A stretch of DNA of 64,000 bases from Lachnospiraceae bacterium (GCA_022769665.1 JALEIR010000036.1:1-64000); one strand, 5' to 3'; positions 45,533 through 54,436 are shown, counted from the stretch's first letter. The notes: generated from the letters alone by a model not told the origin. A program made the numbers and translations.

Positions 45533-46585
45533 TCAGAGATTTTTGATTATTTGAAATTGAGGATTTTCCATCAAATCAAGAATTTGATTATTTTCATTTT
45601 TTAGTATCGGTCTTGAAAGCGTACCGGGATGAATAACAAATACTTCCCATACGGATTCATCATTTAACTGAACCGTCGATCCAATCTGTGCGTCAGCTAT
45701 TCGTTTCATCAATGGAATCAATAATGTCGGATCGTACTTTTGCATGTCCCTTTCAAAATTTCCCAAAATTTGAAGAGGCGTAAGGGCATTTCTATAGGCT
45801 CTGGGAGAAGCCATGGCAATATAAGTATCTATAATGGCAATATATTTTGCGAAAATATCAATTTTACTACCTTTCATATGGTACGGGTAACCGCTTCCGT
45901 CCATTCTCTCGTGATGCATAATGACTGCATTTTTAATTCTGTTATCAAGAGTGGTATTTCTGATAATACTGTAACCGATTTCGGGATGTTTCTTTACCAT
46001 TGCGTATTCTTCGTCCGTTAACTTTCCCGGTTTCCATAAGAGATCATAAGGGAGCTTCAGCTTACCTATGTCATAATAAAAGCCGGAGAGTATCAAAGCA
46101 TTTTTATCCTCACCCCGCATACTAAGCCAGTCCGCAAAAGTACCTGCAAGCAGGGCGGAATTAAGGCAGTGGTTAAAAGTAAGTTCGTCTTCATTAGGTA
46201 CCAGATTATAGAGAAAATCCAAAAGAGCAGAACCGTTTTGGTATGTGGATTGAATATCCTGATAGATAGATAACAGGGCATCGTCAGGAATCTGCAATCC
46301 GGTTGTAGCAAAAGCAAGCATCATCTGTTTGTAGAGCATAAGACTGTCAGAATGCTTTTGCTCAAATAGTTTGAATGCTTCGTTATATCTAATTTTTTCA
46401 TAATGAGTGGTAGCAAGATCTATATCCTCTTTTATTGTAACACACATAATGGAATACCGTTTCAGACGCTCCAAAACATTTTCGTCAACAACGGTATCTG
46501 CGGAAAAAAGCTTTTTCCCTTGGTATTCAACGTCTTCCCCAAGAATCATTCCGGGCTGTAGCGCCATACGTGCTATGGATTTCAT
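45533..46585 (-). CDS. HD-GYP-domain protein with altered HD motif
   Basis: 350 residues. The N-terminal region is all helical; the HD-GYP domain spans about 130-310. HD-GYP enzymes hydrolyse cyclic di-GMP. Visible ligands: His in TFNHCLNSALL, GKLKLP, KKHPEIGY, and HHERMDGSGYP, the GYP loop with His-His intact. The central HD pair reads YYDIGK instead of LHDIGK: Tyr171-Asp172. The later ADxFDA motif is IDTYIAM. Loss of that His should weaken metal binding, so the protein may be a low-activity enzyme or a c-di-GMP-binding effector. GAGGAGG 8 nt upstream supports the start. It is divergent from the chemoreceptor relic. Confidence 0.85.
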   Translation of the reverse strand: MKSIARMALQPGMILGEDVEYQGKKLFSADTVVDENVLERLKRYSIMCVTIKEDIDLATTHYEKIRYNEAFKLFEQKHSDSLMLYKQMMLAFATTGLQIPDDALLSIYQDIQSTYQNGSALLDFLYNLVPNEDELTFNHCLNSALLAGTFADWLSMRGEDKNALILSGFYYDIGKLKLPYDLLWKPGKLTDEEYAMVKKHPEIGYSIIRNTTLDNRIKNAVIMHHERMDGSGYPYHMKGSKIDIFAKYIAIIDTYIAMASPRAYRNALTPLQILGNFERDMQKYDPTLLIPLMKRIADAQIGSTVQLNDESVWEVFVIHPGTLSRPILKNENNQILDLMENPQFQIIKNL

Positions 46586-46699
46586 CTATAATGCCTCCTC
46601 GTGGTTCTTCTTTTTTAGTATAAAATATTTTGCAAAAAAGTCAACAGTCCATAACGGTTTTGTCGAATTGTTGTCAAATATGTATACTTTTGTCAGAAT

Positions 46700-47240
46700 A
46701 TGGAGTATAATCTTTTAAAGAATATAAGAACGGTTGGTATTCTCAGTATAGGAACATCCCGCAGTTTTACGGATGGGCAATCTAAAGAAAATCTTGCACT
46801 GACTGCACAGGCAACTGCGGGTGAAATTGATTCAACCTTGGCTATGATAGAGCAATCTGTAAACAGCTTGAGTCAGATTACTGTAACAACAATCACTGAT
46901 TTTCATAAGTTTCAAACTTCCTCCTCATATGTAAAAGAGTGTACAGATGCGCTGAAAACTGCTGTACAAACCTTTGCAGAAAACATCATACTGCAGTGGC
47001 CGATAAAATATTCTTACATTGACGCAAAAGCTGACTGACATTTCGGAGACAATTGCAAATATCAGTGCAACCATTCAGGAATCAAGTACAGGCATTCAGA
47101 AAATTGCGGAGGAGACCTCAAGCATGACCGAGGAGACCTCAAGCATGACCGCGGAGACCGCAAATAATACAGAATTGGCGACAGAGAGTAAAGAAACTGT
47201 ACAGGAACTTGCAAAGATTGTGGAACAGTTTAAGTTATAG
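46700..47240 (+). pseudogene. Relic of a methyl-accepting chemotaxis protein
   Basis: Two pieces in different frames. Frame one (46700-47038) reads SKENLALTAQATAGEIDSTL and further sensor-domain-like sequence. Frame two (47019-47240) reads LTDISETIANISATIQESSTGIQKIAEETS and ends KETVQELAKIVEQFKL, a chemoreceptor C-terminus. The second TM, HAMP and the hairpin-tip region are absent, so an internal deletion with frameshift removed at least 250 residues. TATAAT overlaps the first codons and no clear ribosome site precedes them. A tandem 21-bp repeat lies in the second piece. Confidence 0.7.
47109..47159 (+). repeat. Tandem 21-bp repeat in the chemoreceptor relic
   Basis: Two identical 21-bp units (47109-47129 and 47130-47150) encode EETSSMT twice; a partial third unit (47151-47159) starts A-E-T. 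The period of seven residues equals one heptad of the chemoreceptor coiled coil. Confidence 0.85.
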
Positions 47241-47369
47241 CAGAAGAGTCAACGGATTTTCTCCTGATTTAAAGTTACATCTTTTGGGTTACAAACAGGA
47301 AAGCTTATGTTATAATATGGAATGTAATTCATTGTCCGGCAGAAAGTATGTGTTCAAAGGAACTATGTT

Positions 47370-47699
47370 ATGGTATTACAGCTTACTTATCAGCCTGATT
47401 TGTATCTTGGCAGGAGCATAAAAAAGAAAAAACTGGATAAACTGAAAAAGAAGCTGGAAAATACCCCCTTGCTTTCCGGTGTGTTTTTGATTACCATTTC
47501 AAAAAATTCCTCAGACCAGCTTGAAATCTTTGACGCTAAACAGCTTGCACAAAAATACTATGAAAATAATCCGCCTCATGTGGTGGGAATAGCGGGAAAT
47601 TATGACGAAGCAGTAGAAACAGTGGAACAAATAGTTCGGGAATGTCTGTGTAAAAGAGGTGATTGCGCCCTGAAGGAGTATCTGTTATGTGGGATGTAG
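47370..47699 (+). CDS. Small conserved protein of unknown function
   Basis: A 109-residue protein: short hydrophobic start, a very basic KKKKLDKLKKKLEN segment (17-29), then an alpha/beta-like stretch (LLSGVFLITISKN, DQLEIFDAKQLAQKYY, VVGIAGNYDEAVETVEQIVREC). AAAGGA lies about 9 nt before the ATG. It overlaps the DUF2953 gene by 13 nt, so it belongs to the same unit as the YtfI-like and GerW genes. I do not recognise a named family. Confidence 0.6.
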   Translation: MVLQLTYQPDLYLGRSIKKKKLDKLKKKLENTPLLSGVFLITISKNSSDQLEIFDAKQLAQKYYENNPPHVVGIAGNYDEAVETVEQIVRECLCKRGDCALKEYLLCGM

Positions 47700-48568
47700 T
47701 TTTATCTGTTTTGTCAATTTTCGGTGGCATCCTTCTGGTATTGCTGATTTTTGCGGCTGTATTTCTGCTCCTAGTGCTTTTTTATCCAATTACATATCGT
47801 GTCAGAGGGCAAAAAACAGTTGAGGAAAAATGGATTCTGGCAAAAATAAAATGGCTTTCCGGACTGTTGCAGATCAAATATTCCTACCCTGAACCGGGAA
47901 ATGTTACGGTTAGGCTGTTTGGCAGGAAAGTATTTGATACCAATGAGAAGAGGACAAAAAAGAAACAACAGGAAAGCAATACGGATAAAAGTACTGCGAA
48001 ATCCGAAGAAAAAACGAAAGAACAGTCATTTGAGCAACAAACAGAATTATCTTCAAGCGATAGTGAAAGGAAAAACAAAACAAAAGAAGTATCTGAACCA
48101 AACAAAGTATCGGGAGAAAACATTCAGAATGATAATAGTGAAGTTCACACGAAAGAACAGGAGTCTTCAAACACCGAAAAAATTGATAAAATAAGAAAAT
48201 ACACGCAAATTCTGAAGGAAAAAGAAACGGCAGAGCTTTGGAAACATGTAAAGCTTCGGTTGTTGAAGATATTAAAAAGTATTCGTCCCAGACATATCAG
48301 GGCAGATATTATTTTCGGTACCGGGTCTCCGGATACGACCGGATATGTTTTCGGAATATATGGAATGCTATCACCATACCTTGGGAAAAAGGTAAATGTA
48401 ACCCCGGATTTTACGCGCGCTGTCTTTCAGGGAGACGCCGATATTTCAGGCCACATTACCGTATTTGTATTGATGATAAACGGCTTAAAATTATTGCTTG
48501 ACAAAAGGCTTCATTTATTCCTGAAAAAGTGCAAAAAAATCGACAATGTAACGAAGCAGAAAGAGTAA
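47687..48568 (+). CDS. DUF2953 (YtfI-like) membrane protein
   Basis: An N-terminal TM helix (about 4-33), then a charged, low-complexity middle (about 90-180, rich in K, E, S, T, N) and a C-terminal DUF2953 region (about 200-290: RHIRADIIFGTGSPDTTGYVFGIYGML, NVTPDF, ISGHITVFVLMINGLKLL). The ATG at 47687 follows GAAGGAG. In Bacillus subtilis ytfI (DUF2953) is next to ytfJ/gerW, the same order as here, which supports a role in the spore envelope. The molecular function is not known. Confidence 0.82.
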   Translation: MWDVVLSVLSIFGGILLVLLIFAAVFLLLVLFYPITYRVRGQKTVEEKWILAKIKWLSGLLQIKYSYPEPGNVTVRLFGRKVFDTNEKRTKKKQQESNTDKSTAKSEEKTKEQSFEQQTELSSSDSERKNKTKEVSEPNKVSGENIQNDNSEVHTKEQESSNTEKIDKIRKYTQILKEKETAELWKHVKLRLLKILKSIRPRHIRADIIFGTGSPDTTGYVFGIYGMLSPYLGKKVNVTPDFTRAVFQGDADISGHITVFVLMINGLKLLLDKRLHLFLKKCKKIDNVTKQKE

Positions 48569-48588
48569 AGATAAGCAGGAGGAAAGAA

Positions 48589-49005
48589 ATGGCAGATAAA
48601 GAAAACTTTCAGGGAGTTGTAGAATCATTATTAAAAGGAATGGATACAGTGCTTTCAACAAAGACTGTTGTTGGAGAAGCAACTCAGGTAGGTGATACCA
48701 TTATTTTACCACTTGTTGATGTATCTTTCGGAGTTGGTGCAGGAGCAGGAAATAATGGGCAAAAGAATTCAGCATCAGGAGCAGGAGGACTTGGCGGTAA
48801 AATGACTCCAAGTGCAGTTCTTGTCATTAAAGACGGTTCCACCAAACTTGTTAACATCAAGAATCAGGATACTGTCACAAAAATCCTGGATATGATTCCG
48901 GATATTGTAGACAAATTTACAAAGCCCAAAGAGAAGGATGATATGTCCGATGCGGAGGTAGTTGATATTGCTTTCCCTGAGGATAAGAAGAATCCTGAGC
49001 AATAG
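48589..49005 (+). CDS. gerW: GerW/YtfJ-family spore protein
   Basis: 138 residues with the family core: VESLLKGMDTVLSTKTVVGEATQVGDTIILPLVDVSFGVGAGAG, a glycine-rich loop and SAVLVIKDGSTKLVNIKNQDTVTKILDMIPDIVDKF. In Bacillus this protein is made in the forespore and is needed for lysozyme-triggered germination. The frame is open from 48529, but AGGAGG before the ATG at 48589 fixes the start. It follows the DUF2953 gene by 20 nt, the Bacillus ytfI-ytfJ order. Its presence argues that the organism or its recent ancestor sporulates. Confidence 0.88.
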   Translation: MADKENFQGVVESLLKGMDTVLSTKTVVGEATQVGDTIILPLVDVSFGVGAGAGNNGQKNSASGAGGLGGKMTPSAVLVIKDGSTKLVNIKNQDTVTKILDMIPDIVDKFTKPKEKDDMSDAEVVDIAFPEDKKNPEQ

Positions 49006-49067
49006 TTCTGCATATAATAGAGCGAGAAATAAAGTTTATACAGAGAATGCCTGTACGGAAGGGTACT

Positions 49068-49208
49068 ATGAAGAAGCTGATAGGTTTGGTCGCTTTCTTG
49101 ATTGCAATCGGTATGCTTTTTATGCTGATTACCCACAATCGTCTGGTTGGTCTGATTATCATCGCTCTGTTGTTGTTTGTAGGCTATAATTGTTTTTGCG
49201 GCGATTGA
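49068..49208 (+). CDS. 46-residue membrane protein downstream of gerW
   Basis: ATG at 49068 to TGA at 49206-49208; an in-frame ATG at 49047 would give 53 residues. AAGGG at 49059-49063 lies 4 nt before the preferred ATG. The product has a basic start MKKL and two hydrophobic segments (LIGLVAFLIAIGMLFMLIT and LVGLIIIALLLFVGYNC) around a THNR turn, so it is a hairpin-like membrane protein. It lies between gerW and the coiled-coil J-like gene, on the same strand with 13 nt to the next start. The function is unknown. Confidence 0.6.
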   Translation: MKKLIGLVAFLIAIGMLFMLITHNRLVGLIIIALLLFVGYNCFCGD

Positions 49209-49221
49209 GAGGCTGGTTCAA

Positions 49222-49746
49222 ATGATTGATTGGGAAGAAATAGCTTGTACCGGTGATGAGGACAAGCTGAAAAGCGCAAAATTATGGCTTTTTCAGGAAA
49301 ACATTCGACTTGAAAATGAACGTAGAGAGCTGGATGCCTCCCGTGATAAGTTTTTGGATGAACGCGTCAGATTTCGACGTGATTTGGAGGAACTAAATCG
49401 TCGCACGGTGCAGGAAAGGAAAAGGCTTAAGGAAGAAAATTTGTTCTTTGAAAAGAAAATGGCAATCTTGCAGGACGGTTTCCGGCAGCTGGAAGAGGAT
49501 AGAAAAGCTTTGGACAAACAGAAAAAAGAGCTTTCCGCATTAAACATCCGAAACAGAGAACAGGAAGAAGATTTACTATCGGAAAATACCGTCCGCAGAC
49601 TTTTTTCCGGAATAAACAATACATTGGCTCTGAGAAAGCGATATAGGGATTTGATTAAAATTTTTCACCCGGACAATCTGTTCGGAGACGAAGAACTGGT
49701 TCAAATGATCAATAAAGAGTACTTGAGAAGGAAAGAAGAGCTTTAG
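49222..49746 (+). CDS. Coiled-coil protein with C-terminal J-domain-like HPD segment
   Basis: 174 residues. Residues about 20-110 are a continuous charged coiled coil (ENERRELDASRDKFLDERV, RKALDKQKKELSAL). The C-terminal 45 residues read LALRKRYRDLIKIFHPDNLFGDEELVQMINKEYLRRKEEL. This matches helix II, the HPD tripeptide and the start of helix III of a DnaJ J-domain, with helix I not obvious. If the HPD is functional it could stimulate an Hsp70 ATPase. The gene has a weak ribosome site and follows the 46-residue membrane protein. Confidence 0.65.
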   Translation: MIDWEEIACTGDEDKLKSAKLWLFQENIRLENERRELDASRDKFLDERVRFRRDLEELNRRTVQERKRLKEENLFFEKKMAILQDGFRQLEEDRKALDKQKKELSALNIRNREQEEDLLSENTVRRLFSGINNTLALRKRYRDLIKIFHPDNLFGDEELVQMINKEYLRRKEEL

Positions 49747-49763
49747 TTTACACGAATATAGAT

Positions 49764-49796
49764 AAAAAAAGAGCAGGTCAATGACCTGCTTTTTTC
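49764..49796. terminator. Bidirectional terminator between convergent genes
   Basis: AGCAGGTCA and TGACCTGCT form a compact hairpin with an A-run before and a T-run after. It serves the coiled-coil gene and, on the other strand, rpmB. Confidence 0.85.
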
Positions 49797-49806
49797 GGTT
49801 TCGAAT

Positions 49807-49992
49807 TTAAGCTCTTTCTACCTTGCCGGACTTCAGGCAGCTGGTGCAGACATGCATTCTCTTAGCACCACCGTTTACTTTGCACTTTACACTCTTTACA
49901 TTAGAGTTCCAGATTGCATTGCTTCTTCTATGAGAATGGCTCACATTGTTACCGAAATGTACGCCTTTTCCACAAACATCACACTTAGCCAT
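49807..49992 (-). CDS. rpmB: 50S ribosomal protein L28
   Basis: 61 residues beginning MAKCDVCGKGVHFGNNVSHSHR, the L28 signature, with the CxxC zinc pairs (CDVC and CTSC) still present. GGAGGTG lies upstream of the ATG on the minus strand. It is divergent from the Asp23 gene, as rpmB and yloU are in Bacillus. Confidence 0.97.
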   Translation of the reverse strand: MAKCDVCGKGVHFGNNVSHSHRRSNAIWNSNVKSVKCKVNGGAKRMHVCTSCLKSGKVERA

Positions 49993-50196
49993 TTTGACAC
50001 CTCCTCGACATTAAGTAAGTTCGCAACAGTGATATATTACCAGAAAAATATTGGAAAAGCAAGTAAAAAAAATACTTTTTTATTTTTTTTCGTATTTATT
50101 GTTTCCTTTTTAGGGGAAAGCTGTTAGAATACAATATATATGTCTGTTTAATAGGTATATAAAGGACAACAATTCGGAAAGGAAAGGATATTAAGT

Positions 50197-50556
50197 ATGA
50201 AAGGTTCTTATTTGAATACTCATATGGGAAATATTGTCATCGACAATGAAGTGATTGCACAATATGCAGGCAGTGTTGCTGTAGAATGTTTTGGTATAGT
50301 CGGAATGGCCGGTGTAAGTATGAAAGACGGTCTTGTTAAGCTACTGAAGATGGACAGCCTGACCAGAGGTATCAGCGTCTCCCTTAACAATCATAAGTTA
50401 ATTCTTGATTTCCATGTAATTGTAGCTTACGGAGTAAGCATTCTTGCCGTTGCGGACAATTTGATTGATAACGTAAAGTACAAGGTAGAAGAATTTACAG
50501 GTATCGAAATCGAAAAAATAAACATCTATGTCGATGGTGTCAGAGTGATTGATTAA
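50197..50556 (+). CDS. Asp23/Gls24-family protein (YloU-like)
   Basis: 119 residues with the family pattern GNIVIDNEVIAQYAGSVAVECFGIVGMAGVS and a C-terminal VKYKVEEFTGIEIEKINIYVDGVRV. Members are linked to alkaline or envelope stress. It lies 13 nt upstream of the DAK2/FakA gene and opposite rpmB, the Bacillus rpmB-yloU-yloV order. GAAAGGA precedes the ATG. Confidence 0.9.
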   Translation: MKGSYLNTHMGNIVIDNEVIAQYAGSVAVECFGIVGMAGVSMKDGLVKLLKMDSLTRGISVSLNNHKLILDFHVIVAYGVSILAVADNLIDNVKYKVEEFTGIEIEKINIYVDGVRVID

Positions 50557-50569
50557 GGAGGAGCTTGTT

Positions 50570-52240
50570 GTGAGTTTACAAAAAATCGACGCTAAGATGC
50601 TTTCAACGATGTTCTTAGCGGGTGCAAAAAATCTTGAAAATAAGAAAGAATGGATAAATGAACTAAATGTATTCCCCGTACCTGACGGTGATACGGGTAC
50701 CAATATGACCATGACCATCATGTCCGCTGCAAAGGAAGTTTCCGCCCTTGGGAATTCTGCAGATATGGAGTCTATCTGTAAGGCTATTTCCAGCGGATCA
50801 TTGCGGGGAGCAAGAGGAAATTCAGGTGTAATTCTTTCTCAGCTTTTCAGAGGATTTACAAGAAGGATAAAAGAAGAGGAGATTATCACAATTCCTGTTT
50901 TGGCGGATGCTTTTGACAAGGCTGTTATGAAGCCGAAGGAAGGTACCATCCTGACAGTTGCAAGAGGCGCGTCCGAAAAAGCGAAAGAACTTGTTGAAAG
51001 CGGTACTGAGGATATGGAAACTTTCCTTTCCGCTGTTATTGAGCATGCGAGATATGTGCTGAGCCAGACGCCTGAAATGCTGCCCGTATTAAAGCAGGCA
51101 GGCGTTGTGGATTCCGGCGGGCAGGGACTTGTGGAAGTTCTTTCCGGCGCTTTTGATGCATTCCAAGGAAAGGAAATTGACTTAACCTTTACAGCGCCTG
51201 TTTCTATAGGCGGCGGAGTAAGCCGTTCCGCATCCTTAGAAGCGCAAGCCGAAGCAGATATAAAGTTCGGTTACTGTACAGAATTCATCATTATGCTGAA
51301 TAAAACTTTTAACATTAAATCCGAGATGGATTTTAAAGCTTATCTGGAGTCAATAGGAGATTCAATTGTATGCGTTGCCGATGACGATGTCGTAAAGGTA
51401 CATGTACATACCAACGATCCGGGACTTGCAATACAGAAGGCGTTGAAGTATGGTGCACTGTCCAACCTGAAAATTGACAATATGCGTCTGGAACATCAGG
51501 AAAAGCTGTTTAAAATGTCCGAAAAGGAAAATGCTTCAAAACAACAGCCGGAAGCTGAAAATAAGCCTGCAGAACCGCCAAAGGATTATGGTTTTATTGC
51601 TGTATCCGTGGGAGATGGTATCAATGAAATTTTCAAAAGTCTTGGCGTAGATTATATTATTGAAGGCGGACAGACCATGAATCCCAGCACAGCAGATATT
51701 TTGGATGCTGTTGAAAAGGTAAATGCCAAAACTGTATTTATTCTTCCTAATAATAAAAACATTATACTTGCGGCAAACCAGGCGGCGGAGCTGACAACGG
51801 AAAAGGATTTACTCGTTATTCCCACCAAAACAATTCCCCAGGGCATAACGGCAGTGATTAATTTTATGCCGGAACAATCGGCAGACGAGAATGAAGAAAA
51901 TATGATTCAGGAAATTGCCAATGTCAGCACCGGACAAGTAACCTACGCGGTTCGTGATACTGTAATCGATGACAAGGAAATTAAAAAAGGCGATTACATG
52001 GGAATCGGTGATAAGGGAATTCTTTCCGTAGGCACATCCGTTAATGAAGTTGCCAAAGCTACCATTGCAGAGATGGTAACAGATGATTCCGAGCTGATCA
52101 GCATTTATTACGGAAGTGATGTAACGGAAGAGGATGCAGAAGCCTTCCGCGCAATTGTGGAGGAAACACATCCCTCCTGTGATGTGGAATTGCAATATGG
52201 CGGACAACCAATTTATTATTATGTAATGTCTGTGGAATAA
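50570..52240 (+). CDS. fakA: DAK2-domain fatty acid kinase subunit FakA (YloV-like), GTG start
   Basis: Phosphorylates fatty acids presented by a FakB (DegV) protein for phospholipid synthesis. The N-terminal DhaL/DAK2 ATP-binding domain has ELNVFPVPDGDTGTNMTMTI, with Asp metal ligands, and SGGSLRGARGNSGVILSQLFRG-like sequence; a middle domain (about 235-330) and a C-terminal DegV-like domain (about 345-556) follow. The start is the GTG at 50570, 9 nt after AAGGAG. A DegV gene, the likely FakB partner, lies 2.2 kb downstream past recG. The two-domain layout and length are standard. Confidence 0.85.
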   Translation: MSLQKIDAKMLSTMFLAGAKNLENKKEWINELNVFPVPDGDTGTNMTMTIMSAAKEVSALGNSADMESICKAISSGSLRGARGNSGVILSQLFRGFTRRIKEEEIITIPVLADAFDKAVMKPKEGTILTVARGASEKAKELVESGTEDMETFLSAVIEHARYVLSQTPEMLPVLKQAGVVDSGGQGLVEVLSGAFDAFQGKEIDLTFTAPVSIGGGVSRSASLEAQAEADIKFGYCTEFIIMLNKTFNIKSEMDFKAYLESIGDSIVCVADDDVVKVHVHTNDPGLAIQKALKYGALSNLKIDNMRLEHQEKLFKMSEKENASKQQPEAENKPAEPPKDYGFIAVSVGDGINEIFKSLGVDYIIEGGQTMNPSTADILDAVEKVNAKTVFILPNNKNIILAANQAAELTTEKDLLVIPTKTIPQGITAVINFMPEQSADENEENMIQEIANVSTGQVTYAVRDTVIDDKEIKKGDYMGIGDKGILSVGTSVNEVAKATIAEMVTDDSELISIYYGSDVTEEDAEAFRAIVEETHPSCDVELQYGGQPIYYYVMSVE

Positions 52241-52253
52241 ACTTTTAAACCAA

Positions 52254-52288
52254 CAGGAGACAGTTTTTAAGCTGTCTCCTGTTTTTTT
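52254..52288 (+). terminator. Intrinsic terminator after fakA
   Basis: A perfect 10-bp stem (CAGGAGACAG against CTGTCTCCTG) with an 8-nt loop is followed by seven T. Confidence 0.9.
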
Positions 52289-52333
52289 CAACAATTCAGC
52301 AGGATTTATGTTGTTAATATGAGGAAATAATAA

Positions 52334-54391
52334 ATGAACAGCAATACTTCGTTAATCGAATTAAAGGGTATCGGAGAAAAAACACAAAAATTGTTTCAAA
52401 AGCTCAATATTGCTACGTTGGGTGATTTACTGTCGACCTATCCGAAAGATTATGAGATATTTCAAGACCCGGTAAAAATTAACTGTCTTTCACCCGGTGA
52501 AACAAGCGCTGTTTACGCAGCTGTGTCGGGAATTCCCAATGAGAAAAAAGTACGCAAATTAAGCATTCTGAATGTAAATGTTACGGACGGAACAGGTGAA
52601 CTGAAATTGACCTTTTTCAATATGCCTTTTTTAAAAAAGGTATTGCGTCAGGGAGGATTTTACATTTTCCGCGGAACAATCCAAAGTCATGGAAATACCT
52701 ATTACATGGAACAGCCCAAAATTTTTTCCCTGAATGATTATATAGCTCAAAGTAACCGCTTAATTCCGAAATATTCTCTGACAAAGGGACTTACAAATCA
52801 AATCTTTCGCAAGGCTGTAAAACAGGCTCTTGATAAATATACCTTTGAAGAAGAATTTTACCCAAAAGAATTTGCGGAAAAATATGGACTGATTGAAGAG
52901 AAAAAAGCAATTGAAACCATTCATTTTCCGAATAATATGGAATCCCTTGCTGCTGCGAGAAAAAGACTGGTTTTTGATGAATTTTTCTCTTTCCTTTTTG
53001 GTCTAAGACAAAACAGAAAATATAACGAAGGATTAAAAAATGAATATCAAATGTTTGAAACTGCTGATACGGTACGGCTTCTTGAGCAATTACCCTTTCC
53101 CCTGACCAAAGCGCAAAAAAGGGTGTGGCAGGAAATCAGGGAAGATATGGGCAGCCCTTACTGCATGAATCGCCTGATTCAGGGAGATGTGGGATCCGGG
53201 AAAACTATTCTTGCCATATTGGCTCTTTTGATGGTTGCCGCAAACGGCTTTCAGGGAGCATTGATGGCTCCAACAGAAGTACTTGCCGTACAGCATTACG
53301 AAAATGTTTGTGATTATATAAAGCAGTACGGTGTTCATTTAAAACCTGTTCTTTTGGTAGGTTCCATGACTTCGAAGGAGAAAAAAGATGCTTATGAAAA
53401 AATAGCCTCCGGGGAAGCAAATCTAATTATAGGAACCCATGCATTGATTCAAAGCAAAGTGAAATACAAATCGCTGGCTCTTGTTGTTACGGACGAGCAA
53501 CATCGCTTTGGAGTACATCAGAGAGAAGCTTTGGCAGGCAAAGGGGAAAATCCCCATATCCTTGTCATGAGCGCCACACCAATTCCCCGTACCCTCGCAA
53601 TTATTTTGTATGGGGATTTAAAGATTTCTGTAATTGATGAACTCCCTGCAAACAGATTACCGATTAAAAACTGTGTAGTAAATACCTCTTATCGTTCAAA
53701 AGCCTATCAATTTATCGCTAACCAGGTAAAGGAGGGAAGACAAGTCTATGTGATTTGTCCGCAGGTAGAGGAAGGTGAGCTTGAGGATTTGGAAAATGTC
53801 GTAGATTATACTGAAAAGCTCAGAAGTGTTCTTCCTACAGATATTCAAATTTCTTATCTGCACGGGAAGATGCGTCCGGTAGATAAAAACAGAATCATGG
53901 AGGAATTCGCTTCGCACAGTATTGATGTGCTGGTTTCCACAACGGTAATAGAAGTAGGAATCAATGTGCCGAATGCAACTTTAATGATGGTAGAAAATGC
54001 AGAACGGTTCGGACTTGCACAGCTTCATCAGCTCAGAGGAAGAGTGGGACGCGGAGAATATCAAAGCTATTGTATTTTTGTCTGTACGCAGGAGAAGGAA
54101 GATACCATGGAGCGCCTTCAAATTTTGAATAAATCAAACGACGGTTTTTTCATTGCTTCCGAAGACCTAAAGCTGAGGGGACCGGGGGATATGTTCGGCA
54201 TACGACAAAGTGGAGAATTTTCATTCCGCATGGGGGATATTTATTCGGATGCAGCTGTATTGAAACTGGCCTCGGAAGCCGTTGACAATCTTTTTGCAAC
54301 AGACCCTGATTTACAGAAGCCTGAACATGAGAAACTATTGCATCACTTGAATTGTGTATCCGCAAACAATGTTGACTTTCGAACAATATAA
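52334..54391 (+). CDS. recG: ATP-dependent DNA helicase RecG
   Basis: Remodels stalled forks and branched DNA. The N-terminal wedge/OB domain (about 1-230) includes LIELKGIGEKTQKLFQKLNI. The helicase domains have Walker A GDVGSGKT, the DEQH box in TDEQHRFG, MSATPIPRT, YLHGKM, VSTTVIEVGINVPNAT and QLHQLRGRVGRG. 685 residues is normal. The short C-terminal tail includes the TRG-like region with GPGDMFGIRQSG. Confidence 0.96.
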   Translation: MNSNTSLIELKGIGEKTQKLFQKLNIATLGDLLSTYPKDYEIFQDPVKINCLSPGETSAVYAAVSGIPNEKKVRKLSILNVNVTDGTGELKLTFFNMPFLKKVLRQGGFYIFRGTIQSHGNTYYMEQPKIFSLNDYIAQSNRLIPKYSLTKGLTNQIFRKAVKQALDKYTFEEEFYPKEFAEKYGLIEEKKAIETIHFPNNMESLAAARKRLVFDEFFSFLFGLRQNRKYNEGLKNEYQMFETADTVRLLEQLPFPLTKAQKRVWQEIREDMGSPYCMNRLIQGDVGSGKTILAILALLMVAANGFQGALMAPTEVLAVQHYENVCDYIKQYGVHLKPVLLVGSMTSKEKKDAYEKIASGEANLIIGTHALIQSKVKYKSLALVVTDEQHRFGVHQREALAGKGENPHILVMSATPIPRTLAIILYGDLKISVIDELPANRLPIKNCVVNTSYRSKAYQFIANQVKEGRQVYVICPQVEEGELEDLENVVDYTEKLRSVLPTDIQISYLHGKMRPVDKNRIMEEFASHSIDVLVSTTVIEVGINVPNATLMMVENAERFGLAQLHQLRGRVGRGEYQSYCIFVCTQEKEDTMERLQILNKSNDGFFIASEDLKLRGPGDMFGIRQSGEFSFRMGDIYSDAAVLKLASEAVDNLFATDPDLQKPEHEKLLHHLNCVSANNVDFRTI

Positions 54392-54436
54392 AGGTAAAAT
54401 ATATTTTAGTCAGCAAGAATAATAAGGAGTAAAAAG

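Noticed and set aside
47109-47159. Tandem 21-bp units considered as a CRISPR or satellite array
   Set aside because: Only two full units without spacers, in frame with a coiled-coil heptad; simple slippage duplication.
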